From contig JAPKDN010000224.1 of assembly GCA_028822575.1 (NCBI GenBank), forward strand, positions 1-5,714: a stretch of 5,714 nucleotides of DNA, in the 5' to 3' direction. The DNA is from Alphaproteobacteria bacterium (GTDB taxonomy: Bacteria > Pseudomonadota > Alphaproteobacteria > Thalassobaculales > Thalassobaculaceae). The translations under genes and the position numbers were made by a program. The stretch's first letter is position 1. Every line of letters begins with the position of its first letter. Of the stretch, positions 1-5,714 are shown piece by piece. Below the pieces are notes generated by a model. That model did not search any database. It was not told where the DNA came from and was given only the letters and a program-made list of their open reading frames with translations.

Positions 1-2740
1 GACATTGCGTGATGCGGAGGCTGCGGTTGGCGAGGCGACGGGGACCGCGGCGAGAGAGTCGGCAAGACAAGCGGATATCGCGGCCAAGATGCCTGGTCTT
101 CGGCAGACGGAGACGGAAACATCTGCGGCACTGCAGCGTCTGACGCTCGCGCGCGCTGAGGTGGACAAGGAACAGGAACGCATTGTTACCGCGCGATCCG
201 AGGCCGAATCAAGATTGCGACAAATCGGCGACGACGTGGAACGTGAGACTGCCCTGGCAGCGGAAGCCAGGGAGACGGCCGAGCGGCTGTCCACGGAGCG
301 GTCGACAATCGAGTTGGCCCGGCGAGGCGAGGCCGAGCGCCAGGCCGCCGCCGCCACACGGCTTACCAAAGCCAACCAACGGGCTGATGAACTTGAAGGC
401 AAGATAGCCGCGCTCACCGAGGTGATCGCTGTTACCGAGGCACGGCGCGGTGCCCTGGAGCGCCAAGTGAGGATGGCGACGGAGCGTCACGAGCGACTTG
501 ACCGCCAGCTCGAGGGATTGAATCGCCAGGCCCAGGAATTAACGGACCGGACCGTGGCTCCTGAGGGCCTGACCGTGGCCGAGGGGGCCGTCGAGACCGC
601 GAGCGAACGGATGGAAAATGCTCGGCTGGAGCTCGACGTGGCCGAAGAGGAAAAGGCGGATCGAGCAAACCAGGTGGACTTGGCGCGTGACAATTTGCGC
701 GAGATCGAGGCGGTCGTCTCCAAATTCGAGGCCGAGGCAGGAGCACTTCGCGACATTCTATTGGCCGATGCGCCGGCAGGATTAGCCCCGGTTCTCGATT
801 TGATCAAGGTCAAAACAGGGTACGAGAATGCCTTGGGCGCGGCCTTGGGTGATGATCTGACGGCACCGATTGGCGGTGGTGATGCGGCTGGTGGCGGCGA
901 GGAACCCAGGCATTGGTTAGGCCGGGTGGCGGCGGTTATTGGATCGATGGCCTTGCCCGACGGCGTCATCGCGCTGGACCAGGTCGTCACCGGACCCGCT
1001 GAATTAATCTGGCGTTTGTCTCAAATCGGTGTCGCCAAGGACCCGGCCGAAGCGGCGCGCTTACAGGCTGGCTTGGCCCAGGGCCAGAGATTGACCACGC
1101 CAGAAGGCGGATTATGGCGTTGGGATGGTTTTGTCATCACCGTCGAGGCGCCAAGCGCGGCCGCCACCCGAATGCGGCAACGCAACCGCCTTTCGGAGAT
1201 CGAACTCGCCCTGAAATCCGAAGTGGATAATCACGAGGCGGCGAAGCAACGCGTGCACGTCGAACAGGACGCTCTTGGTGAGATCAGCGAGTGGGAAAAA
1301 CGCCATCGCGATGATCAGCGCGAAGCAATGAGTGATCTGGATACCGCTCGAAAACAATTGGGTGTGATGCGCGGGCGGCTGGCGGAGCTCGAAACCAAGC
1401 TCGCGGCGATTCAGGAAAATAGGCTCCGAATCGGCAACGACCAAGCAGAGGCGGTCGATCAACGCGAACAGGCCAAAGCGGAATTGGCCGAGCTGGCTGA
1501 TGTTGAGTCATTACGTGCCGAAAGCGCGGGACATCGACGGACGCTTGTCGAGCGGCGAATAGAGCTGGTTGACGCCCGGGGCGACCATGACCAGCTCGTT
1601 CGTGAGGCTCAGGGCCGGGGCACTCGTCTCTCCACCATTCAGGTTGAACAAACTACCTGGGTCGACCGGGTGGCCCGTGCCACCGCCCGCATGTCCGCAT
1701 TGGACGAACGTCAAGTCGCCGAAAACAACGAGCTCGCCCGACTGGTCGCCCGCCCGGTGGAGCTAACGGAACAACGCGACATGTTGGTTGGTGCGATCGA
1801 GGGCGCGGAGATCAAACGCAAGACGGCGGCCGATGCGTTGGCGTCGGCGGAAGTGGTGCTTGGACAAGCCGATCATGCCTCGCGAGAGGCTGATCGGGTG
1901 GTCGCGGCGGCCAGGGAAGCCCGGGTGCGGGCCGAAGCCGAGCTGAGCCGGGTGAACCAGGGTTTGTCGGCGCTGCGCGAGCGGATCTTGGAACGGTTGG
2001 AGTGCCTGCCAGACCAGATCCTGGAGAAGGCCGAAATCTCTTTGGACGAGGAATTACCAGACATCGATTCGACGGACGCCCGCTTGGAACGACTCATGCG
2101 CGAACGGGAGCGAATCGGCCCGGTTAATTTGCGGGCGGAGCAGGAGGTCGAGGAGCTTGAACAGCAAATAGAGGGGATGGAAAATGAACGTGACGACTTG
2201 GTCGGCGCGATCGCCCGGCTTCGACGCGCCATATCCTCTCTAAATCGCGAGGGCCGCGAGCGGCTCCTGGCCGCTTTCGAGAAAGTGAACCGTTATTTTC
2301 AGGACCTATTCGTTCGCCTGTTCGGCGGCGGGCGCGCCACGCTTACCATGGTAGAGGCTGATGACCCGTTGGACGCCGGGCTGGAGATCATGGCTAGCCC
2401 GCCCGGCAAGAAACTGCAGATGCTCTCATTGCTATCGGGTGGTGAACAGGCCTTGACCGCGACGGCGCTGGTTTTTGCCGCTTTCATGACCAATCCGGCG
2501 CCAGTTTGCGTGCTTGACGAGGTCGATGCGCCGCTGGATGACAGTAACGTGGATCGGTTCTGTAATCTTTTGGAAGAAATTTCTGCCAGTACCGGTACAC
2601 GTTTCCTAATCATCACTCATCACCGTTTGACCATGGCCCGGATGCATCGATTGTTCGGCGTAACCATGGCGGAACAAGGGGTGAGCCAGCTGGTCTCGGT
2701 CGACCTCGAGGGTGCGGAGAGGCTCCGTGAGTCGGCCTGA
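1..2740 (+). CDS. smc: Chromosome partition protein SMC, C-terminal ~912 residues (5' end outside window)
   Basis: SMC is the ATP-driven, ring-forming condensin subunit that compacts and segregates the bacterial chromosome. The frame is open to the left edge, so about 240 residues, including the N-terminal head with Walker A, are missing (alphaproteobacterial SMCs run near 1150 aa). Residues are numbered from the TTG codon at position 5, an arbitrary marker and not a real start. Residues 1-245 are charged heptad-like coiled coil. About 247-392 is the hinge, with PVLDLIKVKTGYENALGAAL near its start and LWRWDGF near its end, the alphaproteobacterial version. About 393-700 is the returning coiled coil. 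The C-terminal head follows: IGPVNLRAE at 704-712, the ABC signature LSGGEQ at 810-815, Walker B VCVLDE at 834-839 (Asp838, Glu839), D-loop DAPLDD at 841-846, and the switch histidine in ITHH (870-873). All C-terminal ATPase motifs are intact. The gene ends about 200 bp before atpI with its own spacer, so it is probably not co-transcribed from the atp promoter. Confidence 0.96.
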   Translation, partial: TLRDAEAAVGEATGTAARESARQADIAAKMPGLRQTETETSAALQRLTLARAEVDKEQERIVTARSEAESRLRQIGDDVERETALAAEARETAERLSTERSTIELARRGEAERQAAAATRLTKANQRADELEGKIAALTEVIAVTEARRGALERQVRMATERHERLDRQLEGLNRQAQELTDRTVAPEGLTVAEGAVETASERMENARLELDVAEEEKADRANQVDLARDNLREIEAVVSKFEAEAGALRDILLADAPAGLAPVLDLIKVKTGYENALGAALGDDLTAPIGGGDAAGGGEEPRHWLGRVAAVIGSMALPDGVIALDQVVTGPAELIWRLSQIGVAKDPAEAARLQAGLAQGQRLTTPEGGLWRWDGFVITVEAPSAAATRMRQRNRLSEIELALKSEVDNHEAAKQRVHVEQDALGEISEWEKRHRDDQREAMSDLDTARKQLGVMRGRLAELETKLAAIQENRLRIGNDQAEAVDQREQAKAELAELADVESLRAESAGHRRTLVERRIELVDARGDHDQLVREAQGRGTRLSTIQVEQTTWVDRVARATARMSALDERQVAENNELARLVARPVELTEQRDMLVGAIEGAEIKRKTAADALASAEVVLGQADHASREADRVVAAAREARVRAEAELSRVNQGLSALRERILERLECLPDQILEKAEISLDEELPDIDSTDARLERLMRERERIGPVNLRAEQEVEELEQQIEGMENERDDLVGAIARLRRAISSLNREGRERLLAAFEKVNRYFQDLFVRLFGGGRATLTMVEADDPLDAGLEIMASPPGKKLQMLSLLSGGEQALTATALVFAAFMTNPAPVCVLDEVDAPLDDSNVDRFCNLLEEISASTGTRFLIITHHRLTMARMHRLFGVTMAEQGVSQLVSVDLEGAERLRESA

Positions 2741-2755
2741 TCGGGACTTCTTCCC

Positions 2756-2772
2756 TGCGGCTCGCGGCCGCA
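2756..2772 (+). terminator. Weak GC hairpin after smc, possible transcription end
   Basis: TGCGGC (2756-2761) pairs with GCCGCA (2767-2772) around a 5-nt loop, 15 bases after the smc stop codon. Its position fits a terminator, but no T-run follows, so it is not a standard intrinsic terminator. It could slow polymerase or protect the 3' end of the mRNA. The NotI-type palindrome GCGGCCGC accounts for part of the symmetry. Confidence 0.25.
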
Positions 2773-2832
2773 CCGTATGTATCCTATTGAAATATAATGG
2801 GAAATTCTCTAAAAACTGATTGTGGGTGCCTC

Positions 2833-2861
2833 TTGACACAAGGGGGCGCCATTCCCTATGT
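2833..2861 (+). promoter_or_regulatory. Probable housekeeping sigma promoter of the atpIBEF'F operon
   Basis: A perfect TTGACA -35 box (2833-2838, preceded by C as in the alphaproteobacterial CTTGAC form) lies 17 bp from CTATGT (2856-2861), which fits the looser alphaproteobacterial -10 pattern. Transcription would start near 2868, giving a leader of about 70 nt before atpI. It is the best promoter-like match in the smc-atpI spacer and is correctly placed and oriented for the operon. Two GGGYGCC copies flank the -35 box (2824-2830 and 2844-2850). Confidence 0.6.
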
Positions 2862-2937
2862 TTCCCGCGTTTTCGCTGAGGTGTCTGTGGATTCCTTCTG
2901 GTGATGGATGCGTGGACGGAAGGTCGACGAGTGCCGC

Positions 2938-3309
2938 ATGGCAAAAGGCGATCAAAAGGCTCCGCCTTCACTCAATGACTTGGACGCGCGACTTCGTGTG
3001 GCTCGGGAAGGGGCGGAGCGGAAATCAGGAAAGCGCACGACGGATAGCGTGGCGTCGTCGCCTCTTGTGGGCATGGCGATGCGAGCCGGAGTTGAGTTGG
3101 TCGCTGGCGTAGGCGTAGGCACTGCCGCCGGCTACGGATTAGATAAGTGGTTGGACACGTCGCCTTGGTTGCTCATCGTGTTCTTCTTCATAGGTGCCGC
3201 CGCAGGGATGCTTAATGCGTACCGGGCGTTATCTAGCTTGGGAATGGCGCTGGGTTACCGGCGCGGGACAGACGAAGACGCGCCCGATGGCGGGCGTGGT
3301 GGCGAATAG
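2938..3309 (+). CDS. atpI: F0F1 ATP synthase assembly protein AtpI (AtpZ/AtpI family)
   Basis: AtpI is a small inner-membrane protein encoded at the head of many atp operons. In studied bacteria it helps assemble or stabilise the c-ring and is not part of the final enzyme. The 123-aa product has a charged cytoplasmic N-terminus with SLNDLDARLR (11-20), typical of alphaproteobacterial AtpI. Two membrane helices follow, at about 42-68 (rich in Gly: GVGVGTAAGYGLDKWL) and 75-97 (WLLIVFFFIGAAAGMLNAYR), then a hydrophilic Gly/Asp tail. The G-rich helix, LDKWLDTSPW turn and NAYR end form the family pattern. The ATG at 2938 is chosen because the protein then begins like its relatives. An in-frame ATG at 2908 would add ten residues (MRGRKVDECR) but has no ribosome site. 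GGAAGG at 2918-2923 is 14 nt from the chosen start, longer than ideal. It is the first gene of the F0 operon, 12 nt before atpB. Confidence 0.88.
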   Translation: MAKGDQKAPPSLNDLDARLRVAREGAERKSGKRTTDSVASSPLVGMAMRAGVELVAGVGVGTAAGYGLDKWLDTSPWLLIVFFFIGAAAGMLNAYRALSSLGMALGYRRGTDEDAPDGGRGGE

Positions 3310-3318
3310 AGGGGGAAG
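3308..3318 (+). promoter_or_regulatory. Ribosome binding site supporting the GTG start of atpB
   Basis: AGAGGGGGAAG overlaps the atpI stop codon and lies just upstream of the GTG at 3322. This strong purine-rich site supports the non-ATG start and close translational linkage between atpI and atpB. Confidence 0.6.
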
Positions 3319-3321
3319 TTT

Positions 3322-4044
3322 GTGGCGTCACCCGTTGAACAGTTTAAACTAAAGCCGCTGGCTCATTTCGAGGTCGCTGGGCTTGACCTTTCCTATACGA
3401 CATCAGCCTTATGGATGACGATCACCGTCATTGGTGTCACCGCATTTCTGACCTTGAGCATGCGCGGCGGGCGTCTGGTGCCTGGCCGCTGGCAGTCCAT
3501 GGCGGAAATGTCGTACGAATTCATCGCGAACATGGTTCGGGAGAACGTTGGGAATGAGGGACGGCAATACTTCCCCTTCGTGCTGACACTCTTCCTGTTC
3601 ATCCTGTTCGGCAACCTGATGGGGATGATACCCTTCGCTTATACCTTTACCAGCCAGATCATTGTTACGTTCGCGATGGCATTCACGATCTTTATCGGCG
3701 TTACGATTATTGGGCTGGTTCGCCATGGTTTGCGCTTCTTCACTTTATTCTTCCCCTCGGGAACCCCGATAGCGCTTGCGCCGGTGTTGATTCCTATCGA
3801 AGTGATCTCCTATTTCGTGCGCCCGGTCAGCCTTTCGGTCCGACTTTTCGCCAACATGATGGCCGGCCACACGATGATGAAAGTGTTCGGCGGCTTTGTC
3901 GTGGCCCTTGGTATAATGGGTGTCGCGCCGATGGTGATGATTGTCGCTTTGACCGGGTTTGAAATTCTCGTGGCGGCGCTGCAGGCCTATGTGTTCGCCA
4001 TGTTGACCTGCATGTACCTAAACGACGCTATCCACCTTCATTGA
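3322..4044 (+). CDS. atpB: F0F1 ATP synthase subunit a (proton channel of the stator)
   Basis: Subunit a forms the two proton half-channels against the c-ring in the inner membrane. The 240-aa product is full length for an alphaproteobacterial subunit a. It opens with FKLKPL and [12 protein letters not shown], the usual N-terminal wording. Hydrophobic segments lie at about 29-47, 82-105, 108-133, 142-167, and 185-235; the last is long enough for two helices. The essential arginine is Arg174 in [16 protein letters not shown], equivalent to E. coli aArg210. NLMGMIPF (98-105), [11 protein letters not shown] (158-168, Glu160) and [20 protein letters not shown] (213-232, with Glu214 and Gln221) are also family-conserved. 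The start is GTG, chosen for the strong ribosome site and the N-terminus match. The gene lies between atpI (12 nt gap) and atpE (76 nt gap). No key residue is missing. Confidence 0.97.
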   Translation: MASPVEQFKLKPLAHFEVAGLDLSYTTSALWMTITVIGVTAFLTLSMRGGRLVPGRWQSMAEMSYEFIANMVRENVGNEGRQYFPFVLTLFLFILFGNLMGMIPFAYTFTSQIIVTFAMAFTIFIGVTIIGLVRHGLRFFTLFFPSGTPIALAPVLIPIEVISYFVRPVSLSVRLFANMMAGHTMMKVFGGFVVALGIMGVAPMVMIVALTGFEILVAALQAYVFAMLTCMYLNDAIHLH

Positions 4045-4106
4045 CAACGGGCTAGTCCGCCGTCATTTGGAACGACTTTTCAGTCAATCAGACTTTATCT
4101 CGTATG

Positions 4107-4112
4107 AAAGGA
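4107..4112 (+). promoter_or_regulatory. Ribosome binding site of atpE
   Basis: AAAGGA sits 8 nt before the ATG at 4121. It decides the start: a frame extension back to a TTG at 4067 would place this site inside the coding region and add 18 residues unlike any c subunit. The leader in front (about 4074-4106) is rich in T and A compared with the rest of the operon. Confidence 0.65.
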
Positions 4113-4120
4113 CATCTGTC

Positions 4121-4366
4121 ATGGAACTCGAAGTCGCTGAATTGCACCTCCAAGCCGCGAAGATGATTGGAGCCGGCCTCGCCGTGATCGCCCTGGCGGG
4201 TGTCGGTGTCGGCATCGGCAATATTTTTTCCTCTCTCGTCTCCTCGATCGCCCGTAATCCGGCGGCTCGTGGCGAGGTTTTCGGCATTGGCATTCTCGGC
4301 TTCGCGCTGACGGAAGCTATCGCGCTGTTTGCGCTGCTGATTTCCTTCATTATCCTGTTCACCTGA
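4121..4366 (+). CDS. atpE: F0F1 ATP synthase subunit c (rotor ring, proton-binding)
   Basis: Subunit c is the hairpin protein that forms the proton-driven rotor ring of F0. The 81-aa product has helix 1 at about 11-41, with the packing motif G27-x-G29-x-G31-x-G33, the polar loop ARNP (44-47) that contacts the F1 foot, and helix 2 at about 53-80 with the proton carrier Glu65 in [10 protein letters not shown]. The position after Glu65 is Ala and the next is Ile, not the Ser/Thr of Na+-binding c subunits, so H+ coupling is inferred. [10 protein letters not shown] (12-21) closely resembles what I recall of Rhodospirillum c. The N-terminus ([10 protein letters not shown]) is about six residues longer than that form. 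The gene is flanked by unusually long spacers for this operon (76 nt before, 65 nt after), consistent with its need for higher expression than its neighbours, since each complex uses ten or more copies. Confidence 0.96.
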   Translation: MELEVAELHLQAAKMIGAGLAVIALAGVGVGIGNIFSSLVSSIARNPAARGEVFGIGILGFALTEAIALFALLISFIILFT

Positions 4367-4382
4367 TTGCCGGCGCCCATGA

Positions 4383-4404
4383 CCGCTGCCCGGGAGGGAG
4401 GCGG
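4383..4404 (+). other. GC-rich hairpin between atpE and atpF'
   Basis: CCGCTGCC (4383-4390) can pair with GGAGGCGG (4397-4404) across a 6-nt loop, with one G-U pair and one G-A mismatch. It starts 17 nt after the atpE stop. No T-run follows, so it is not a terminator by the usual rule. It might protect the 3' end of an atpE-containing processed mRNA. This is seen only as pairing potential. Confidence 0.3.
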
Positions 4405-4420
4405 CTCGGGTTCTTGGCGA

Positions 4421-4426
4421 GAGGAG
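4421..4426 (+). promoter_or_regulatory. Ribosome binding site of atpF'
   Basis: GAGGAG lies 5 nt before the ATG at 4432 and fixes the start there. An in-frame TTG at 4414 would lie upstream of this site and is rejected. Confidence 0.7.
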
Positions 4427-4431
4427 AGAAC

Positions 4432-5049
4432 ATGCGTGCGAATTTTGATTCGTTAGGAAGCGTTGCCCCTAAGGGTATCGCTGCGGCCATTGTCGCCGGG
4501 TTGGGTGCTGTTGTGTCCACTTCTGTGATGGCCGCATCGGCACCGGGCGAGGCTAAGCTTCCACAGCTTGATATCCAGACCTATCCGTCACAGATTTTTT
4601 GGTTGGTCGTTACCTTTATCGTTCTGTATGTCCTAGTTTCGAAAGTTGCCGTTCCGCGAATTTCGGAGGTACTAGGAGAACGCGAGGAACGCATCGCCGG
4701 TGATCTCGACAAAGCCGAAACCTTGAAAAGGGAAGCGGAACAGGTTCGGGCCGAGTATGAGAAAGCTCTGACCGAAGCGCGCGACAAGGCACATTCTGCG
4801 ACCCGAGAAGCCCAGGAAGCGGTGGCCAAAAGCGGCACGGTGGCCGAGACCGAAGCACAAGCGAAGGTTGTGGCTATGCTCAAGACCGCTGAGGCAAGAA
4901 TCGTGGCCGCGCGGACCGAGGCCTTGGGTAATGTTCGATTGGTGGCCCGTGATGTCGCTGGTGACGCAGTTTTCAAACTTATCGGGGTCGAAGTTGACGC
5001 GGCCCGGATAGATGGTGTGATCGACGCAGCAATGGAGGGCCGCAGCTGA
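4432..5049 (+). CDS. atpF': F0F1 ATP synthase subunit b' (second b-type stalk subunit)
   Basis: Subunit b' pairs with b to form the peripheral stalk that holds F1 against rotation; two distinct b genes are typical of alphaproteobacteria, cyanobacteria and plastids. The product is 205 aa. Residues 13-36 are a hydrophobic segment (from about GIAAAIVAGLGAVVSTSVMA) ending in VMA before AS, which looks like a signal peptide with possible cleavage after Ala34. The membrane anchor proper is about 53-73, starting YPSQIFWLVVTFIVLYVLVS, the classic b' wording, followed by KVAVPRISEVLGEREERI. From about 78 to 165 the chain is an Ala/Glu/Lys/Arg-rich coiled coil, and the C-terminus (about 166-205) includes VARDVAGDAVFKLIG, the delta-contact region of b-type subunits. 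Length is above the usual 160-185 mainly because of the N-terminal extension. The stop overlaps the start of atpF by one base. Confidence 0.93.
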   Translation: MRANFDSLGSVAPKGIAAAIVAGLGAVVSTSVMAASAPGEAKLPQLDIQTYPSQIFWLVVTFIVLYVLVSKVAVPRISEVLGEREERIAGDLDKAETLKREAEQVRAEYEKALTEARDKAHSATREAQEAVAKSGTVAETEAQAKVVAMLKTAEARIVAARTEALGNVRLVARDVAGDAVFKLIGVEVDAARIDGVIDAAMEGRS

Positions 5050-5051
5050 TG
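5034..5051 (+). promoter_or_regulatory. TGATG stop-start overlap with ribosome site linking atpF' and atpF
   Basis: GGAGGG (5034-5039) inside the end of atpF' lies 9 nt before the ATG at 5049, whose A is the last base of the atpF' TGA stop. This arrangement favours coupled translation and near 1:1 production of b' and b, which form a heterodimer. Confidence 0.7.
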
Positions 5052-5543
5052 GGTGCTGGCTTTGAGTTTACTCCCGAACTGGCGGTAGCCGTTGCGTTCG
5101 TCATTTTTGTGGTGCTGGTGCTTTGGAAGGGTATGGCGAAGATCACTGTTGGCCTCGATAAACGAGCCGACCAGATCCGTGCCCAGCTCGATGAAGCGCA
5201 AAAGCTTCGAGAAGAGGCTCAGGCCGTTCTCGCGGGGTATCAGCGGCAGCAGCGTGATGCGCTGGCCGAGGCGGAGGAGATAATCTCCCACGCCAAGGAA
5301 GAGGCCGAACGGATGAAGGTTGACGCGGCGGCAACGCTGGCGACAACCTTGAAGCGGCGCGAGGAACAGGCGGTCGATCGTATCGCTCAGGCCGAGGCCA
5401 AGGCGCTGCAGGACGTGCGAAACCAAGCAGTTGATCTGGCCATTGCAGCGACCGGTATGCTAATTGGCGAGAGCATGACTTCCGACGTTCAGGGTCGGCT
5501 GATCGGCGACGCGACGGGCGAATTGTCGACCAAGCTTCAGTAG
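5049..5543 (+). CDS. atpF: F0F1 ATP synthase subunit b (peripheral stalk)
   Basis: Subunit b is the partner of b' in the stator stalk, anchored in the inner membrane and reaching up to the delta subunit on F1. The 164-aa product has a very short N-terminus, one membrane helix at about 8-27 (ELAVAVAFVIFVVLVLW), then KITVGLDKRADQIRAQLDEA (31-50) with the usual Asp-Arg-Ala start of the stalk. A long Ala/Glu/Arg/Gln coiled coil covers about 37-125, and the C-terminus has VRNQAVDLAIAATGMLIGE (123-141), the family-conserved delta-binding part. The length matches ordinary b subunits, and unlike b' there is no extension before the anchor. It is the last recognisable gene of the operon. No atpH or other F1 gene follows in the remaining 171 bp, which fits the split F0/F1 layout of alphaproteobacteria. 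Assignment as b rather than b' rests on gene order and the short N-terminus. Confidence 0.94.
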   Translation: MGAGFEFTPELAVAVAFVIFVVLVLWKGMAKITVGLDKRADQIRAQLDEAQKLREEAQAVLAGYQRQQRDALAEAEEIISHAKEEAERMKVDAAATLATTLKRREEQAVDRIAQAEAKALQDVRNQAVDLAIAATGMLIGESMTSDVQGRLIGDATGELSTKLQ

Positions 5544-5714
5544 GGAACAATTAAGATATTGATTCGCTGGTGGCGATCGGGGTTTCCTGGTTGCCGTTAT
5601 CGTTTCATGGAGGATAGGGCGGGATCGGTTTGGTGATAACGCTCTAGTGGGCCTCGGCCGGAGTATCTGTAAGCTGGGACTCACTAGCCAAAACTCTGCT
5701 ATCGAATTTTTCAG
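5544..5714. other. Non-coding stretch after atpF; no supported gene
   Basis: This final stretch has stops in most frames and no ORF with a ribosome site. A weak hairpin is possible at 5572-5595 (GGCGATC with GGTTGCC, 10-nt loop, two G-U pairs), but no T-run follows. GGCCTCGGCC at 5650-5659 is a short GC palindrome with too small a loop to fold on its own. A GTG at 5647 opens a frame to the window edge without a ribosome site. I see no tRNA cloverleaf. Confidence 0.5.

Noticed and set aside
881..905. Glycine-rich insert in the SMC hinge (GGGDAAGGGEEP) as a possible frameshift or inserted element
   Set aside because: The frame continues cleanly and both hinge halves match alphaproteobacterial SMC; this is a variable loop.
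487..990. 167-codon minus-strand frame inside smc
   Set aside because: Low-complexity Ser/Ala/Arg product antisense to a conserved SMC hinge; a by-product of GC-rich codon use.
2858..3112. 84-codon frame overlapping the atpI leader and 5' half
   Set aside because: It starts inside the predicted -10 region, lacks a ribosome site, and is out of frame with the clear AtpI protein.
4581..5426. 281-codon open frame on the minus strand
   Set aside because: It lies antisense to atpF' and atpF; its Ser/Arg/Ala-rich content is what reverse reading of Ala/Glu-rich coiled-coil codons gives. No domain is recognisable.
5647..5714. GTG-initiated frame running off the right edge as a possible next gene
   Set aside because: No ribosome site, only about 22 codons visible, and no recognisable protein wording.
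5640..5714. Possible tRNA or tmRNA end near the right edge
   Set aside because: A short GACTCAC-like string is present, but no acceptor stem, T-loop or anticodon arm can be assembled.
1..5714. CRISPR array, insertion sequence, prophage or other mobile system
   Set aside because: No spaced repeats, terminal inverted repeats, transposase or phage-like genes are visible; the region is core housekeeping DNA.

Overview
The window reads as chromosomal DNA of an alphaproteobacterium, probably of the Rhodospirillales or a nearby order. Three things suggest this. A GC-rich F0 operon has the order atpI-atpB-atpE-atpF'-atpF, with duplicated, diverged b-type subunits and no F1 genes attached within view. 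The proteins carry alphaproteobacterial wording, such as the MAGHTMM segment in subunit a and the WRWDGF segment in the SMC hinge. An smc gene sits just upstream. The lineage call is inference from remembered family patterns, not from a search.

Layout: positions 1-2740 are the 3' part of smc (hinge, C-terminal coiled coil and C-terminal ATPase half); the start and the Walker A half lie left of the window. A spacer of about 200 bp (2741-2937) holds a weak GC hairpin, an AT-rich patch and a convincing sigma-70-type promoter (TTGACA, 17 bp, CTATGT). Then come atpI (2938-3309), atpB (3322-4044), atpE (4121-4366), atpF' (4432-5049) and atpF (5049-5543), all on the + strand. The last 171 bp hold no gene that I can support.

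The five atp genes encode the membrane sector (F0) of a proton-translocating ATP synthase: AtpI is the assembly helper, AtpB the stator proton channel, AtpE the rotor ring, and b' plus b form a heterodimeric peripheral stalk. The F1 genes (atpHAGDC) are expected elsewhere, as in other alphaproteobacteria with split operons. The key functional residues are present (Arg174 of subunit a, Glu65 of subunit c), so the sector looks intact. Subunit c lacks the Na+-type ligand pattern and is read as H+-specific.

I found no previously undescribed system. This is a core housekeeping region. The points worth a second look are small: a signal-peptide-like extension on b', a repeated GGGYGCC motif around the -35 box, and non-coding spacers on both sides of atpE that could tune subunit stoichiometry.
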